Shown: positions 16,480 through 23,217 of the stretch, in pieces
Position numbering within the stretch: the stretch's first letter is position 1
How the letters are laid out: each line of letters starts with the position of its first letter
Assembly (NCBI RefSeq): GCF_039545135.1
Contig: NZ_BAABRU010000013.1
Span: 124,001 to 188,000, forward strand
Length of the DNA stretch: 64,000 nucleotides
From: Herpetosiphon gulosus
GTDB taxonomy: Bacteria > Chloroflexota > Chloroflexia > Chloroflexales > Herpetosiphonaceae
Direction of reading: 5' to 3'
Made by a program: the position numbers and the translations under genes
The notes under the pieces: model-generated
Told to the model about the DNA's origin: nothing
Databases searched by the model: none
Seen by the model: only the letters and a program-made list of their open reading frames with translations

Positions 16480-17604
16480 ATGGCAGTTACAACTACCTAC
16501 AAGACCACAAATGTGGTCAAAAATACCCAACGGATTGTTGGTTATGACGTAGCACGAGCCTTGGCAATTTTGGCGATGGTAATTGTGCACTTCGCATTAA
16601 CCTTCGTCAATATCGAACAACCAGAAACCAATGGCTTGCTTGGCTTGATTGTGCAGTTTTGCGAGGGTCGCGCAGCGGCCTTGTTTGTCGTTTTGGCAGG
16701 AGTTGGCTTGAGTTTGATCGCCCGCACCAAAGCCAATTCCTGCCCTGAGGCACTTCAAGCCAAACGCTGGACATTGACCAAACGTGGCTTATTTCTGCTT
16801 GGCTTGGGTTTGCTCAACCTCACAATCTGGCCTGGTGATATTTTGCGGGTTTATGGGGTTTCGTTTTTGCTGATTGCTTGGCTGTTTCAAAGCTCAAATC
16901 GGCAGATCTTGGGCTTGGCCTTGGGCTTCATGCTGGCCTTTGTCGGCTTGATACTGCGCTTCAATTTCAACCAAAACTGGGATTGGACAACCCTCGAATA
17001 TAGTAATTTATGGACGATCAAGGGCGGATTGCGCAATCTGTTTTTTGATGGCTTCCGCAGCGTGTTCCCTTGGACAAGCCTGATTTTCTTTGGTATATGG
17101 CTTGGCCGCCAAAACGTGCAAGCTGCGCAAGTGCGTTGGTGCTTATTTTGGGTTGGGCTAGGTGTGGCACTGGGAGCACAAATTGGATCGATTGGGTTAA
17201 CCTACACTTTTACCAACGTTTGGCCAATGTTGGGGCAAGCAGATGCCGAATTATTGTTCAGCACTGGTTCAATTCCACCAATGCCATTGTTTTTGCTCTC
17301 GGCAGGTGGCGTGGCCTTGGTAATCATTATGAGTTGTGTGCATCTAAGTGAATTATTTGGTGCGAGCCGAATCATTGGCAGCTTGGCGGCAACTGGCCAA
17401 TTGGCGCTGACCTGGTATATCGGCCATGTAGTAATTGGCTTGGGTGTCCTGACCAGCCTTGGGTTGTATCAAAATCAAAGTCTGGCGACTGCGCTGTGGT
17501 TGGCATTGGGTTTCTTCGGCTTGGCAGTTGGCTGTTCGGTTTGGTGGAAAAAACGCTTCAACCATGGCCCATTGGAAACAGTGTTGCGCTGGGCCACCAG
17601 CTAA
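16480..17604 (+). CDS. DUF418/heparan-glucosaminide acetyltransferase-like membrane protein
   Basis: A 374-residue polytopic membrane protein with about ten hydrophobic segments. The opening QRIVGYDVARALAILAMVIVHFALTF resembles the R-x-x-x-D-x-x-R-G/A-x-A-x-x-x-M motif and the first-helix His of the DUF1624/DUF418/HGSNAT acyltransferase superfamily. The C-terminal GQLALTWYIGHVVIGLG matches the DUF418 C-terminal signature. These proteins acylate sugars or lipids across the membrane, but no member of this subfamily is well characterised. ATG 16480 follows GGAGAGG by 5 bases; an in-frame GTG at 16450 is less likely. It is co-directional with the TetR gene 32 bp upstream, so it is the probable regulated target, perhaps for resistance or envelope modification. 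Confidence 0.8.
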   Translation: MAVTTTYKTTNVVKNTQRIVGYDVARALAILAMVIVHFALTFVNIEQPETNGLLGLIVQFCEGRAAALFVVLAGVGLSLIARTKANSCPEALQAKRWTLTKRGLFLLGLGLLNLTIWPGDILRVYGVSFLLIAWLFQSSNRQILGLALGFMLAFVGLILRFNFNQNWDWTTLEYSNLWTIKGGLRNLFFDGFRSVFPWTSLIFFGIWLGRQNVQAAQVRWCLFWVGLGVALGAQIGSIGLTYTFTNVWPMLGQADAELLFSTGSIPPMPLFLLSAGGVALVIIMSCVHLSELFGASRIIGSLAATGQLALTWYIGHVVIGLGVLTSLGLYQNQSLATALWLALGFFGLAVGCSVWWKKRFNHGPLETVLRWATS

Positions 17605-17610
17605 AATCAA

Positions 17611-17646
17611 CAACGCCCCCAATCGTACAATCGATCGGGGGCGTTG
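17611..17646. terminator. Bidirectional terminator between convergent genes
   Basis: CAACGCCCCCAATCG pairs with CGATCGGGGGCGTTG (15-bp stem, one mismatch). It lies between the end of the acyltransferase gene on + and the TerC gene on -, and a short A/T flank on each side fits termination in both directions. Confidence 0.8.
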
Positions 17647-17658
17647 AATCAAATTGGA

Positions 17659-18645
17659 TTAGACTTGGCTATCGGGTTTGATCACAGGTTTATTAGTAAC
17701 TGGGTTATCCAACGGCGTATCGACACCTTCGAGGCGTTTGGCGCGGCGCAGCGAAGCGATCACCGCAATTGCCAACACACCAATAATTACCGCCAACGAA
17801 ACAGGGGTTGGAACGTGATAGCCGAGCGCGATGATCAACATCTTGCTACCAACGAAGGTCAAAATCACGGCCAAACCATATTTGAGATAGTAGAATTTAT
17901 CGACCACCCCAGCCAAAACGAAGTACAGCGAACGCAAACCAAGAATCGCGAATACATTCGAGGTATAGACCAAGAAGGTATCAGTCGTCACGGCAAAGAT
18001 TGCTGGGATCGAGTCAACCGCAAAAATCAAGTCGCTGGCCTCGACCAAGACCAAGACCAAAAACAATGGCGTAGCCATCAGTTTACCAGCATGGCGGGTG
18101 AAGAAATGCTCGCCATGGTATTCTGAGGTAACAGGCAATACTTTACGTACCAATTTGACGACTGGATTGTTATCGGGATCAAGGTGGGTTTCACCTTGGC
18201 GAAACATCTTAAGCCCAGTGTAAATCAAGAACGCCCCAAAGACATAGATAATCCATTCAAAGCGTTCGATCAAGGCGGCCCCGACAAAAATCAGGATGGC
18301 CCGCATTACCAGCGCCCCAAACACGCCCCAGAACAACACGCGGTGTTGGTATTTGGCAGGTACTTGGAAATACGAGAAGATCAGCACAAAAACGAAGATA
18401 TTGTCAACGCTCAGCGATTTTTCAATCAGATAGCCGGTCAAGAATTTGAGCGCAACATCGCCGCCTTGCCAGAAATACAAACCAACGTTGAAGGTTAACG
18501 CCAGCGAAATCCAGACGACGCTCCAAATTGCTGCTTCTTTAACTGAAACTTCGTGTGAGTTGCGATGGAACACGCCCAAGTCGAGCGCCAGCATCGCAAA
18601 TACAAAGATTGTAAACCCAACCCACGGCCAAATGCCAATATCCAT
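17659..18645 (-). CDS. TerC-family membrane protein, probable Mn2+ exporter
   Basis: A 328-residue TerC protein with eight or nine hydrophobic segments. Signature stretches are LALDLGVFHRNSHEVSVKEAA, LIEKSLSVDNIFVFVLIF (membrane Asp/Asn metal site) and LVLVEASDLIFAVDSIPAIFAV (second acidic site), followed by NVFAILGLRSLYFVL. ATG 18645 is used because GGAGG lies 8 bases upstream; a longer frame to 18873 would translate the riboswitch and is rejected. The yybP-ykoY manganese riboswitch with attenuator in the leader supports a role in manganese efflux or metallation of exported proteins. The C-terminal tail is short and basic-acidic. Confidence 0.93.
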   Translation of the reverse strand: MDIGIWPWVGFTIFVFAMLALDLGVFHRNSHEVSVKEAAIWSVVWISLALTFNVGLYFWQGGDVALKFLTGYLIEKSLSVDNIFVFVLIFSYFQVPAKYQHRVLFWGVFGALVMRAILIFVGAALIERFEWIIYVFGAFLIYTGLKMFRQGETHLDPDNNPVVKLVRKVLPVTSEYHGEHFFTRHAGKLMATPLFLVLVLVEASDLIFAVDSIPAIFAVTTDTFLVYTSNVFAILGLRSLYFVLAGVVDKFYYLKYGLAVILTFVGSKMLIIALGYHVPTPVSLAVIIGVLAIAVIASLRRAKRLEGVDTPLDNPVTNKPVIKPDSQV

Positions 18646-18689
18646 CGAATGCGCCTCCGCTGCTTGTTTTGGCCAGTGGTGCGAGGCAT

Positions 18690-18756
18690 AAAAAACGCCG
18701 CGCAAGACCACACGGCACGAATAAGAAAGAAACGTGTCGTGATGGTCTTGCCGACG
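18690..18756 (-). terminator. Attenuator terminator of the TerC leader
   Basis: On the minus strand CGTCGGCAAGACCATCACG and the following bases pair with CGTGCCGTGTGGTCTTGC plus CGGCG (one bulged G), directly followed by TTTTTT. The 5' arm contains the riboswitch's conserved GCAAGACC, so aptamer folding and terminator formation exclude each other. This gives an ON switch when metal binds. Confidence 0.85.
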
Positions 18757-18848
18757 TGAACATTCATTGATCACGTGCAAATAGCCGGGAGCAATTAACT
18801 CCGTACTGACGACTATTTGCCCCGAAAGGCGGGTGGCTACTCCCCATG
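18740..18848 (-). ncRNA. yybP-ykoY manganese riboswitch
   Basis: The minus-strand leader of the TerC gene carries both conserved ends of the yybP-ykoY aptamer. GGGGAGTAGCC (18835-18845) opens the element and GGCAAGACCAT (18742-18752) closes it. Between them are two short helices (CCCGCCTTTCGGGG; GGAGTTAATTGCTCC-like) and CACGTGATCAATGAATGTTCACGT. This family binds Mn2+ and typically sits before terC/alx or P-type ATPase genes. It ends about 95 bases before the TerC start and overlaps the attenuator stem. Confidence 0.88.
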
Positions 18849-18924
18849 CAGTTCGTATTTTGCTACCCATCAACTCTACATTGAGTTGGGTTTGATGTCA
18901 AATAGTTTTTTGCAAGTAGCGTGC

Positions 18925-19193
18925 CATGCAAAGAACAGAGAACAAAGAGCATAGAACATAGGGATTGGGAAATGGTTGTTGGTTGTCGGGGATCGGTTTT
19001 TAACTACGAGAGGCACAAAGTGCTTATTTCCTGGTGGTTAATAAGGGATCAGGGGCTAGGGTTAGAGCCAACAACGCTATAATTCACCATTTTGAACCCT
19101 GACTGCTGACCCCTAATCCCGCGCCCTTTGTGCCCTTCGTGTTCTTCGTGGTTAGAAACTGACCCCTAATCCCTCGCCCCTGATCCCTCGCGT
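18925..19193. repeat. Mosaic intergenic repeat region
   Basis: Spacer upstream of the TerC leader and downstream of xseB, built from AACAGAGAACAAAGAGCATAGAAC, GGGGATCGG, GATCAGGGGCTAGGG, CTGACCCCTAATCCC and CCCTTCGTGTTCTTCGTGG modules. The xseB stop follows directly at the right edge. Nothing coding is seen. Confidence 0.75.
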
Positions 19194-19400
19194 CTATTCT
19201 GTGGAAACCAACTGCCCATTAATAATTTGCTGTACGCGTAGCTCGGCGTTTTGTAACAATTGATTGCATTGGGCCGCCAGAACCATGCCGTGTTCGTAGT
19301 GACTCAAGGCTTGTTCCAACGGCAAATCACCAGCTTCGAGCGCATTAACCGTTTGTTCCAACTCATGAAAGACCGCTTCATACGATTGGTCATTTGACAT
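19194..19400 (-). CDS. xseB: Exodeoxyribonuclease VII small subunit
   Basis: A 68-residue acidic helical protein with the XseB pattern SYEAVFHELEQTVNALEAGDLPLEQALSHYEHGMVLAAQCNQLLQNAELRV. XseB binds the XseA large subunit to form exonuclease VII, which degrades single-stranded DNA to acid-insoluble oligonucleotides. Length matches the family (60-85 aa). The start follows AAGGAG (19407-19412 region), which overlaps the end of the upstream polyketide synthase gene, so the two are co-transcribed; xseA is not nearby. The pairing with a polyketide synthase gene is unusual but needs no functional link. Confidence 0.92.
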   Translation of the reverse strand: MSNDQSYEAVFHELEQTVNALEAGDLPLEQALSHYEHGMVLAAQCNQLLQNAELRVQQIINGQLVSTE

Positions 19401-19410
19401 AAGAATCTCC

Positions 19411-20475
19411 TTATTCGCCGCGAATTAAGCCCAATTCAGCACTAAAACCAGGCCCGAACACTGCCAACAAGCCTAATTCATCTTTGACTAGTGGTTGGGT
19501 GGCTAATGCTTGCTGCATCACAAAGAAAATAGTGGCCGATGACATGTTGCCATATTCGCGCAAGACTGCCCGCGAAACTGCTAAATCGGCATCAGCTAGC
19601 TGCAACGATTCTTGGTAGGCCTGCACGACCTTGGCTCCACCAGGATGCAATAAATAGCGTCCAAGATCGGCTTGACTCAGGCCATGTTGGGCCAGAAATT
19701 GCTCCAACAAAGGCCGAAATTCCTCACGCACGATCGTGGGAATCCGCGAGGAGAAGACGACTTCAAAGCCTGAATTAACTACATTCCAGCCCATAATTTC
19801 GGCGCTATCAGGGTAGAGATGGCTCAGTGTGCCAACAATCTGGCCCAAGCCTGGTTGGCGTGGGGCTACTTGATCGCCTTCGAGCAATACGGCAGTCACG
19901 CCATCGCCAAACAGCGACGTGGCAATCAAGTTGCGCTTAGAAAAATCATCGGCGAGATAGGTCAGCGAGCAAAATTCAACATTTATTAATAAGACCCGTT
20001 GGTTTGGCTCAGCGCGGAGATAATCGAAGGCCGTGTTAAGACCGCCCAAACCGCCAGCACAGCCCAAGCCCCAAATTGGCGTGCGGCGCATTTGGCGGGG
20101 CATGCCAAGCCGATGCATCAAAAGCGCATCAAGACTGGGCGCGGCCAAACCAGTTGTGGTCACAACAACCAAATGATCAATATCGTTAGGTGTGAGATCG
20201 AGCGGTTGTAAACAGGCTTCAATCGCTTGGCAACTCAAGTTTAGCGCTTCTTCAATAAAAACGTTATTGCATTCAGCAAAACTACGTGGTTCATGCCACC
20301 ATTCCAAAGGTCGTACCAAGTAGCGCGTATCGATTTGGGCATGCCGAAAAATCGTCAGATAGCGCTGAATTTCGGGAAACGCCGGAGCAAAGCGTTGGGC
20401 AACCAACTCTTGCACCGCTCGTTGCGGCACGCAATACTGGGGCACACCTAGCCCAATTGCTTGGATTCGTGGCAT
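19411..20475 (-). CDS. Type III polyketide synthase (chalcone/stilbene synthase-like)
   Basis: A 354-residue thiolase-fold enzyme with the full type III PKS triad: Cys in IWGLGCAGGLGG (about residue 150), His in YLLHPGGAKVV (about 285) and Asn in REYGNMSSAT (about 320). DDFSKRNLIATSLFGDG and the terminal FGPGFSAELGL are also typical. Such enzymes condense malonyl-CoA on a starter CoA, giving alkylresorcinols, pyrones or naphthalene-type products in bacteria. Two adjacent Met codons exist; 20475 is better spaced from AGGAA. No tailoring methyltransferase or oxygenase is adjacent and xseB follows 10 bp downstream, so the product is unknown. Confidence 0.92.
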   Translation of the reverse strand: MPRIQAIGLGVPQYCVPQRAVQELVAQRFAPAFPEIQRYLTIFRHAQIDTRYLVRPLEWWHEPRSFAECNNVFIEEALNLSCQAIEACLQPLDLTPNDIDHLVVVTTTGLAAPSLDALLMHRLGMPRQMRRTPIWGLGCAGGLGGLNTAFDYLRAEPNQRVLLINVEFCSLTYLADDFSKRNLIATSLFGDGVTAVLLEGDQVAPRQPGLGQIVGTLSHLYPDSAEIMGWNVVNSGFEVVFSSRIPTIVREEFRPLLEQFLAQHGLSQADLGRYLLHPGGAKVVQAYQESLQLADADLAVSRAVLREYGNMSSATIFFVMQQALATQPLVKDELGLLAVFGPGFSAELGLIRGE

Positions 20476-20544
20476 CATCGTTCCTATCTACTAGAGGCTG
20501 CTTACCCGCTGAAGCAGTTGGCCGTTTAACTATAGCATGAGCTG

Positions 20545-20935
20545 AATCAGAACATAAAACATAGAGCATAGAACATTGGGGCTGAGGATTGGGTGTTGGG
20601 GATCGGGGATCAGTGGCGAGGATTCAGGGGTCAGGCTTTTAAGACAGATGCTTGTTTGGCTATCGGCTATCGGAACATTTTTCGTGTAATGCGTGCAATT
20701 TGTGGCTAAAAATAGGGGCTGGGGATCGGAATCTAACGCAGCGGCACAGAGCAAGCCAAGGGGGCAGATGTCAGGGGCCAGAGGGCAGGGCTTTGGAATA
20801 AGCAGCCTTCGTGATCTTCGCGTCCTTCGTGGTTTCGGCCCTTCGCATTCTTCACGGTTGTAACCCTTCGTGTTCCTTCATGTCCTTCGTGGATCAATTC
20901 GTTTTCTTCGTAGTTTCAATTTTTTGTGCTACTCT
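20545..20935. repeat. Mosaic intergenic repeat region
   Basis: About 390 bp of short modules: AACATAAAACATAGAGCATAG, GGATCGGGGATCAGTGG, CTATCGGCTATCGGAACA, AACGCAGCGGCACAGAGCA and a 9-bp periodic CTTCGTG array up to CGTAGTTTCAATTTT. It separates the polyketide synthase gene from murT. A frame open through it joins murT but encodes only repeat sequence. Confidence 0.75.
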
Positions 20936-20975
20936 ATGCACAGCAAGTATGGGCTGGTTGGGATCGAGGATAACC

Positions 20976-22367
20976 ATGACAATACGTGAGCATGTTGGAT
21001 TAAGTGTTGCCCAGTTGGCACAATGGGCCAGCCGCCAATTTGGCTTTGGTGGTGGCACCAATTTACCTGGCCGAATCGCTCGCTGGGTTGCTCCCAATGT
21101 TTTGCGCCATCAGACGAAGCGCTTAACTGGTGGTGTGGTTTTGGTTTCAGGGACCAACGGCAAAACCACGACCAGCCGAATGATCGCGGCAATTTGTAGC
21201 CAACAGGGCCAACCAGCCTTACACAATCGGGCTGGGGCAAATCTGATCACTGGGCTAACTGCGGCGACGCTTGATCTGGGGATTTGGGGCCAGCCTGATT
21301 ATCAACGAGCCTTATTTGAGGTTGATGAAGCGCATCTGCCTGCGGCGATTGCTGAAACCCAACCCCGAGTCGTGTTGCTACTTAACCTCTTTCGCGATCA
21401 GCTTGATCGCTATGGTGAGGTTGATACCTTGGCCGCTAAATGGCAAAAAGTGCTGGCTACGTTGCCAAGCAGTAGCACGGTGGTCTTGAATGCTGACGAT
21501 CCAGCCGTCGCCGATTTGGCAACTGGGTTGCAAGCCAAGGTACTCTTTTATGGCCTTGAAGATGTTCGTCATGGCAATGATGCTTTGCGCCATGCCGCCG
21601 ATTCGATTTTCTGTCGGCGTTGTGGCCAGCCCTACCAATATGAACCAGCCTATTATGGGCATATTGGGCGTTATCATTGCCCAGCTTGTGGCCATCGGCG
21701 GCCTGAACCTCAGATTAGCCTACGCCAATTGGAATTGGATGGTACACGCGGAAGCATCCTACGGGTCGTCTTGGAACAGAGCCAAGGCCAGCAAGCGCTC
21801 GAATTAAATTTGCCCTTGCCGGGTCTTTATAATGCCCTCAATGCCTTGGCGGCAATTGCGGCAACCAGTGCCTTGGATATTCCTTTGTTGACGATCCGCA
21901 ATGCCTTGGAGCAATTTAGTGCCGCCTTTGGTCGAATTGAACGCTTCGAATATCAACAAAAACAGGTTTTGATGGCGCTGATTAAAAATCCAATTGGGGC
22001 AAGCGAAACGGTGCGGATGATTACTAATGGTAGTCAAACACCGCTGAATTTGCTGATTGCGATTAACGATAAAATTGCCGATGGAACTGATGTTTCATGG
22101 CTTTGGGATGCTGATTTTGAAGCGTTGGTTGGGCATACTCAACGCATCGTCGTTAGTGGTACGCGGGCCGCCGATATGGCTAATCGTTTGAAATATGCCG
22201 GGATTGAGCCACAACAATTGCAGGTTGAGCCAGATTTGGCCCAAGCCTTTGATTTGGCGATTGCCAACGATGTTGAACTAACGCTGTTACCAACCTATAC
22301 GGCCATGCTCGAAATGCGTGAAGTTTTGGTTGATCGCGGTGTACTCAAGCCATTTTGGGAAAGTTAA
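20976..22367 (+). CDS. murT: MurT-like lipid II isoglutaminyl synthase, Mur ligase subunit
   Basis: A 463-residue Mur-ligase-fold protein. It has the ATP loop VVLVSGTNGKTTTSRMIAAI, RAGANLITGL, EVDEAHLPAAI and LLNLFRDQLDRYGE, all typical of MurT. An inserted four-Cys ribbon, CRRCGQPYQYEPAYYGHIGRYHCPACGHRRP, is the MurT zinc finger, followed by the C-terminal DUF1727 domain (LIKNPIGASETVRMI, INDKIADGTDVSWLWDADFE). MurT with the glutaminase GatD amidates the D-Glu of lipid II. ATG 20976 follows GAGGA. GatD normally follows directly; here the next gene is a cupin, so the partner is elsewhere or absent. Confidence 0.9.
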   Translation: MTIREHVGLSVAQLAQWASRQFGFGGGTNLPGRIARWVAPNVLRHQTKRLTGGVVLVSGTNGKTTTSRMIAAICSQQGQPALHNRAGANLITGLTAATLDLGIWGQPDYQRALFEVDEAHLPAAIAETQPRVVLLLNLFRDQLDRYGEVDTLAAKWQKVLATLPSSSTVVLNADDPAVADLATGLQAKVLFYGLEDVRHGNDALRHAADSIFCRRCGQPYQYEPAYYGHIGRYHCPACGHRRPEPQISLRQLELDGTRGSILRVVLEQSQGQQALELNLPLPGLYNALNALAAIAATSALDIPLLTIRNALEQFSAAFGRIERFEYQQKQVLMALIKNPIGASETVRMITNGSQTPLNLLIAINDKIADGTDVSWLWDADFEALVGHTQRIVVSGTRAADMANRLKYAGIEPQQLQVEPDLAQAFDLAIANDVELTLLPTYTAMLEMREVLVDRGVLKPFWES

Positions 22368-22388
22368 TCAGCAACGTGGGAGCTGTTT

Positions 22389-22799
22389 ATGCAAGAACAA
22401 GCGAATTGTGTGATTATTCGACCGACTGAACAAAGTGCCTTTGCTGGCAAGCAAGGGCTAGATTATTTTGCGGGGATTGCTGCTGAAACTGCTGGTTCTC
22501 AAGCGATTTGTATGCATATGCTGCGCATGCCTGCGGGGGCACGGGCCAAAGCGCATCATCACGAAAGCCACGAAACCGCCATCTATATGTTAAGTGGCAC
22601 TGTCGAAATGTATTATGGCCATCAATTGGAGCAGCACGCGGTGGTGCATGCAGGTGAGTATGTCTATATTCCGGCTGGCATGCCCCACTTTCCCTTTAAT
22701 CCCTACGAAGCCGAGGCCGTGGCGATTATTGCCCGCACCGATCCCCACGAACAAGAGAGTGTGGTGCTTCGCCCAGATTTAGAACAATTCAGGGCTTAA
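22389..22799 (+). CDS. Cupin-domain protein
   Basis: A 136-residue single-domain cupin. Motif 1 is RAKAHHHESHETAIYMLSGTVEMYYG (metal-binding His cluster and Glu) and motif 2 is GEYVYIPAGMPHFPFNP (second His). The substrate cannot be told; stand-alone cupins include dioxygenases, isomerases and sensors. ATG 22389 follows GGGAG by 7 bases and lies 21 bp after murT, so both are probably on one transcript. This occupies the place where gatD would be expected. Confidence 0.88.
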   Translation: MQEQANCVIIRPTEQSAFAGKQGLDYFAGIAAETAGSQAICMHMLRMPAGARAKAHHHESHETAIYMLSGTVEMYYGHQLEQHAVVHAGEYVYIPAGMPHFPFNPYEAEAVAIIARTDPHEQESVVLRPDLEQFRA

Positions 22800-22910
22800 T
22801 GGGCGTTTGGCCTAAGAATTAATTGCACAGACCAACAATACTCTGATACGCATCGGTTAACTACGCCTTTGAGTTGAAATAAAATTCAATCCCCGACTTT
22901 TTTAAGGTTG

Positions 22911-22947
22911 CATTCTATGTTCTATGCTTTATGTTCTATGGTATAAT
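22911..22947. repeat. TTCTATGTTCTATG module abutting a TATAAT box
   Basis: Short copy of the CATTCTATGTTCTATGCTT repeat module, running directly into TATAAT at 22942-22947, a possible -10 element for the next two genes. The spacer 22800-23058 is otherwise without recognisable content. Confidence 0.5.
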
Positions 22948-23058
22948 GACAAAACCGCATCGCCAAGATGGGGTCATAGCCATTTGCGCCTACTGTAATG
23001 ACTCTTGATTAGAACCACGCCCTAGCAATTTGGGGCATGGTGGAGAACACAGACCGAT

Positions 23059-23217
23059 ATGCCAATTGATGTTAAATCAATTCGACTCGGTGAAACTGGC
23101 TTGGAACGTCTGATCCAATGGTTGCGGACATCCAACCAGCCTCAAACGTTAGAAGCGATCACCGCGAAATATGTCGAAATTTTGCGCTCGCTGGTGGTTG
23201 AGGAGGAAGGGCGATGA
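23059..23217 (+). CDS. 52-residue protein of unknown function, coupled to next gene
   Basis: A short gene reading MPIDVKSIRLGETGLERLI and ending EILRSLVVEEEGR. It is predicted to be mostly helical (TGLERLIQWLRTS; TLEAITAKYVEILRSLVVEE). Start ATG 23059 lies after GGAGAACACAGACCG; its stop overlaps the next start as ATGA (23214-23217), showing translational coupling and expected equimolar partners. I do not recognise the family. It may be a small adaptor for the 623-residue protein that follows. Confidence 0.75.
   Translation: MPIDVKSIRLGETGLERLIQWLRTSNQPQTLEAITAKYVEILRSLVVEEEGR

Noticed and set aside
17644-18126. Long + strand open frame of 160 codons
   Set aside because: Antisense to the clearly conserved TerC gene; no ribosome site and no recognisable protein.
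18646-18873. N-terminal extension of TerC to 404 residues
   Set aside because: The extension would translate the Mn2+ riboswitch and its terminator; ATG 18645 has GGAGG upstream and starts the conserved part.
20811-20975. N-terminal extension of MurT
   Set aside because: Encoded by the CTTCGTG repeat array; conserved MurT begins after ATG 20976 with GAGGA.
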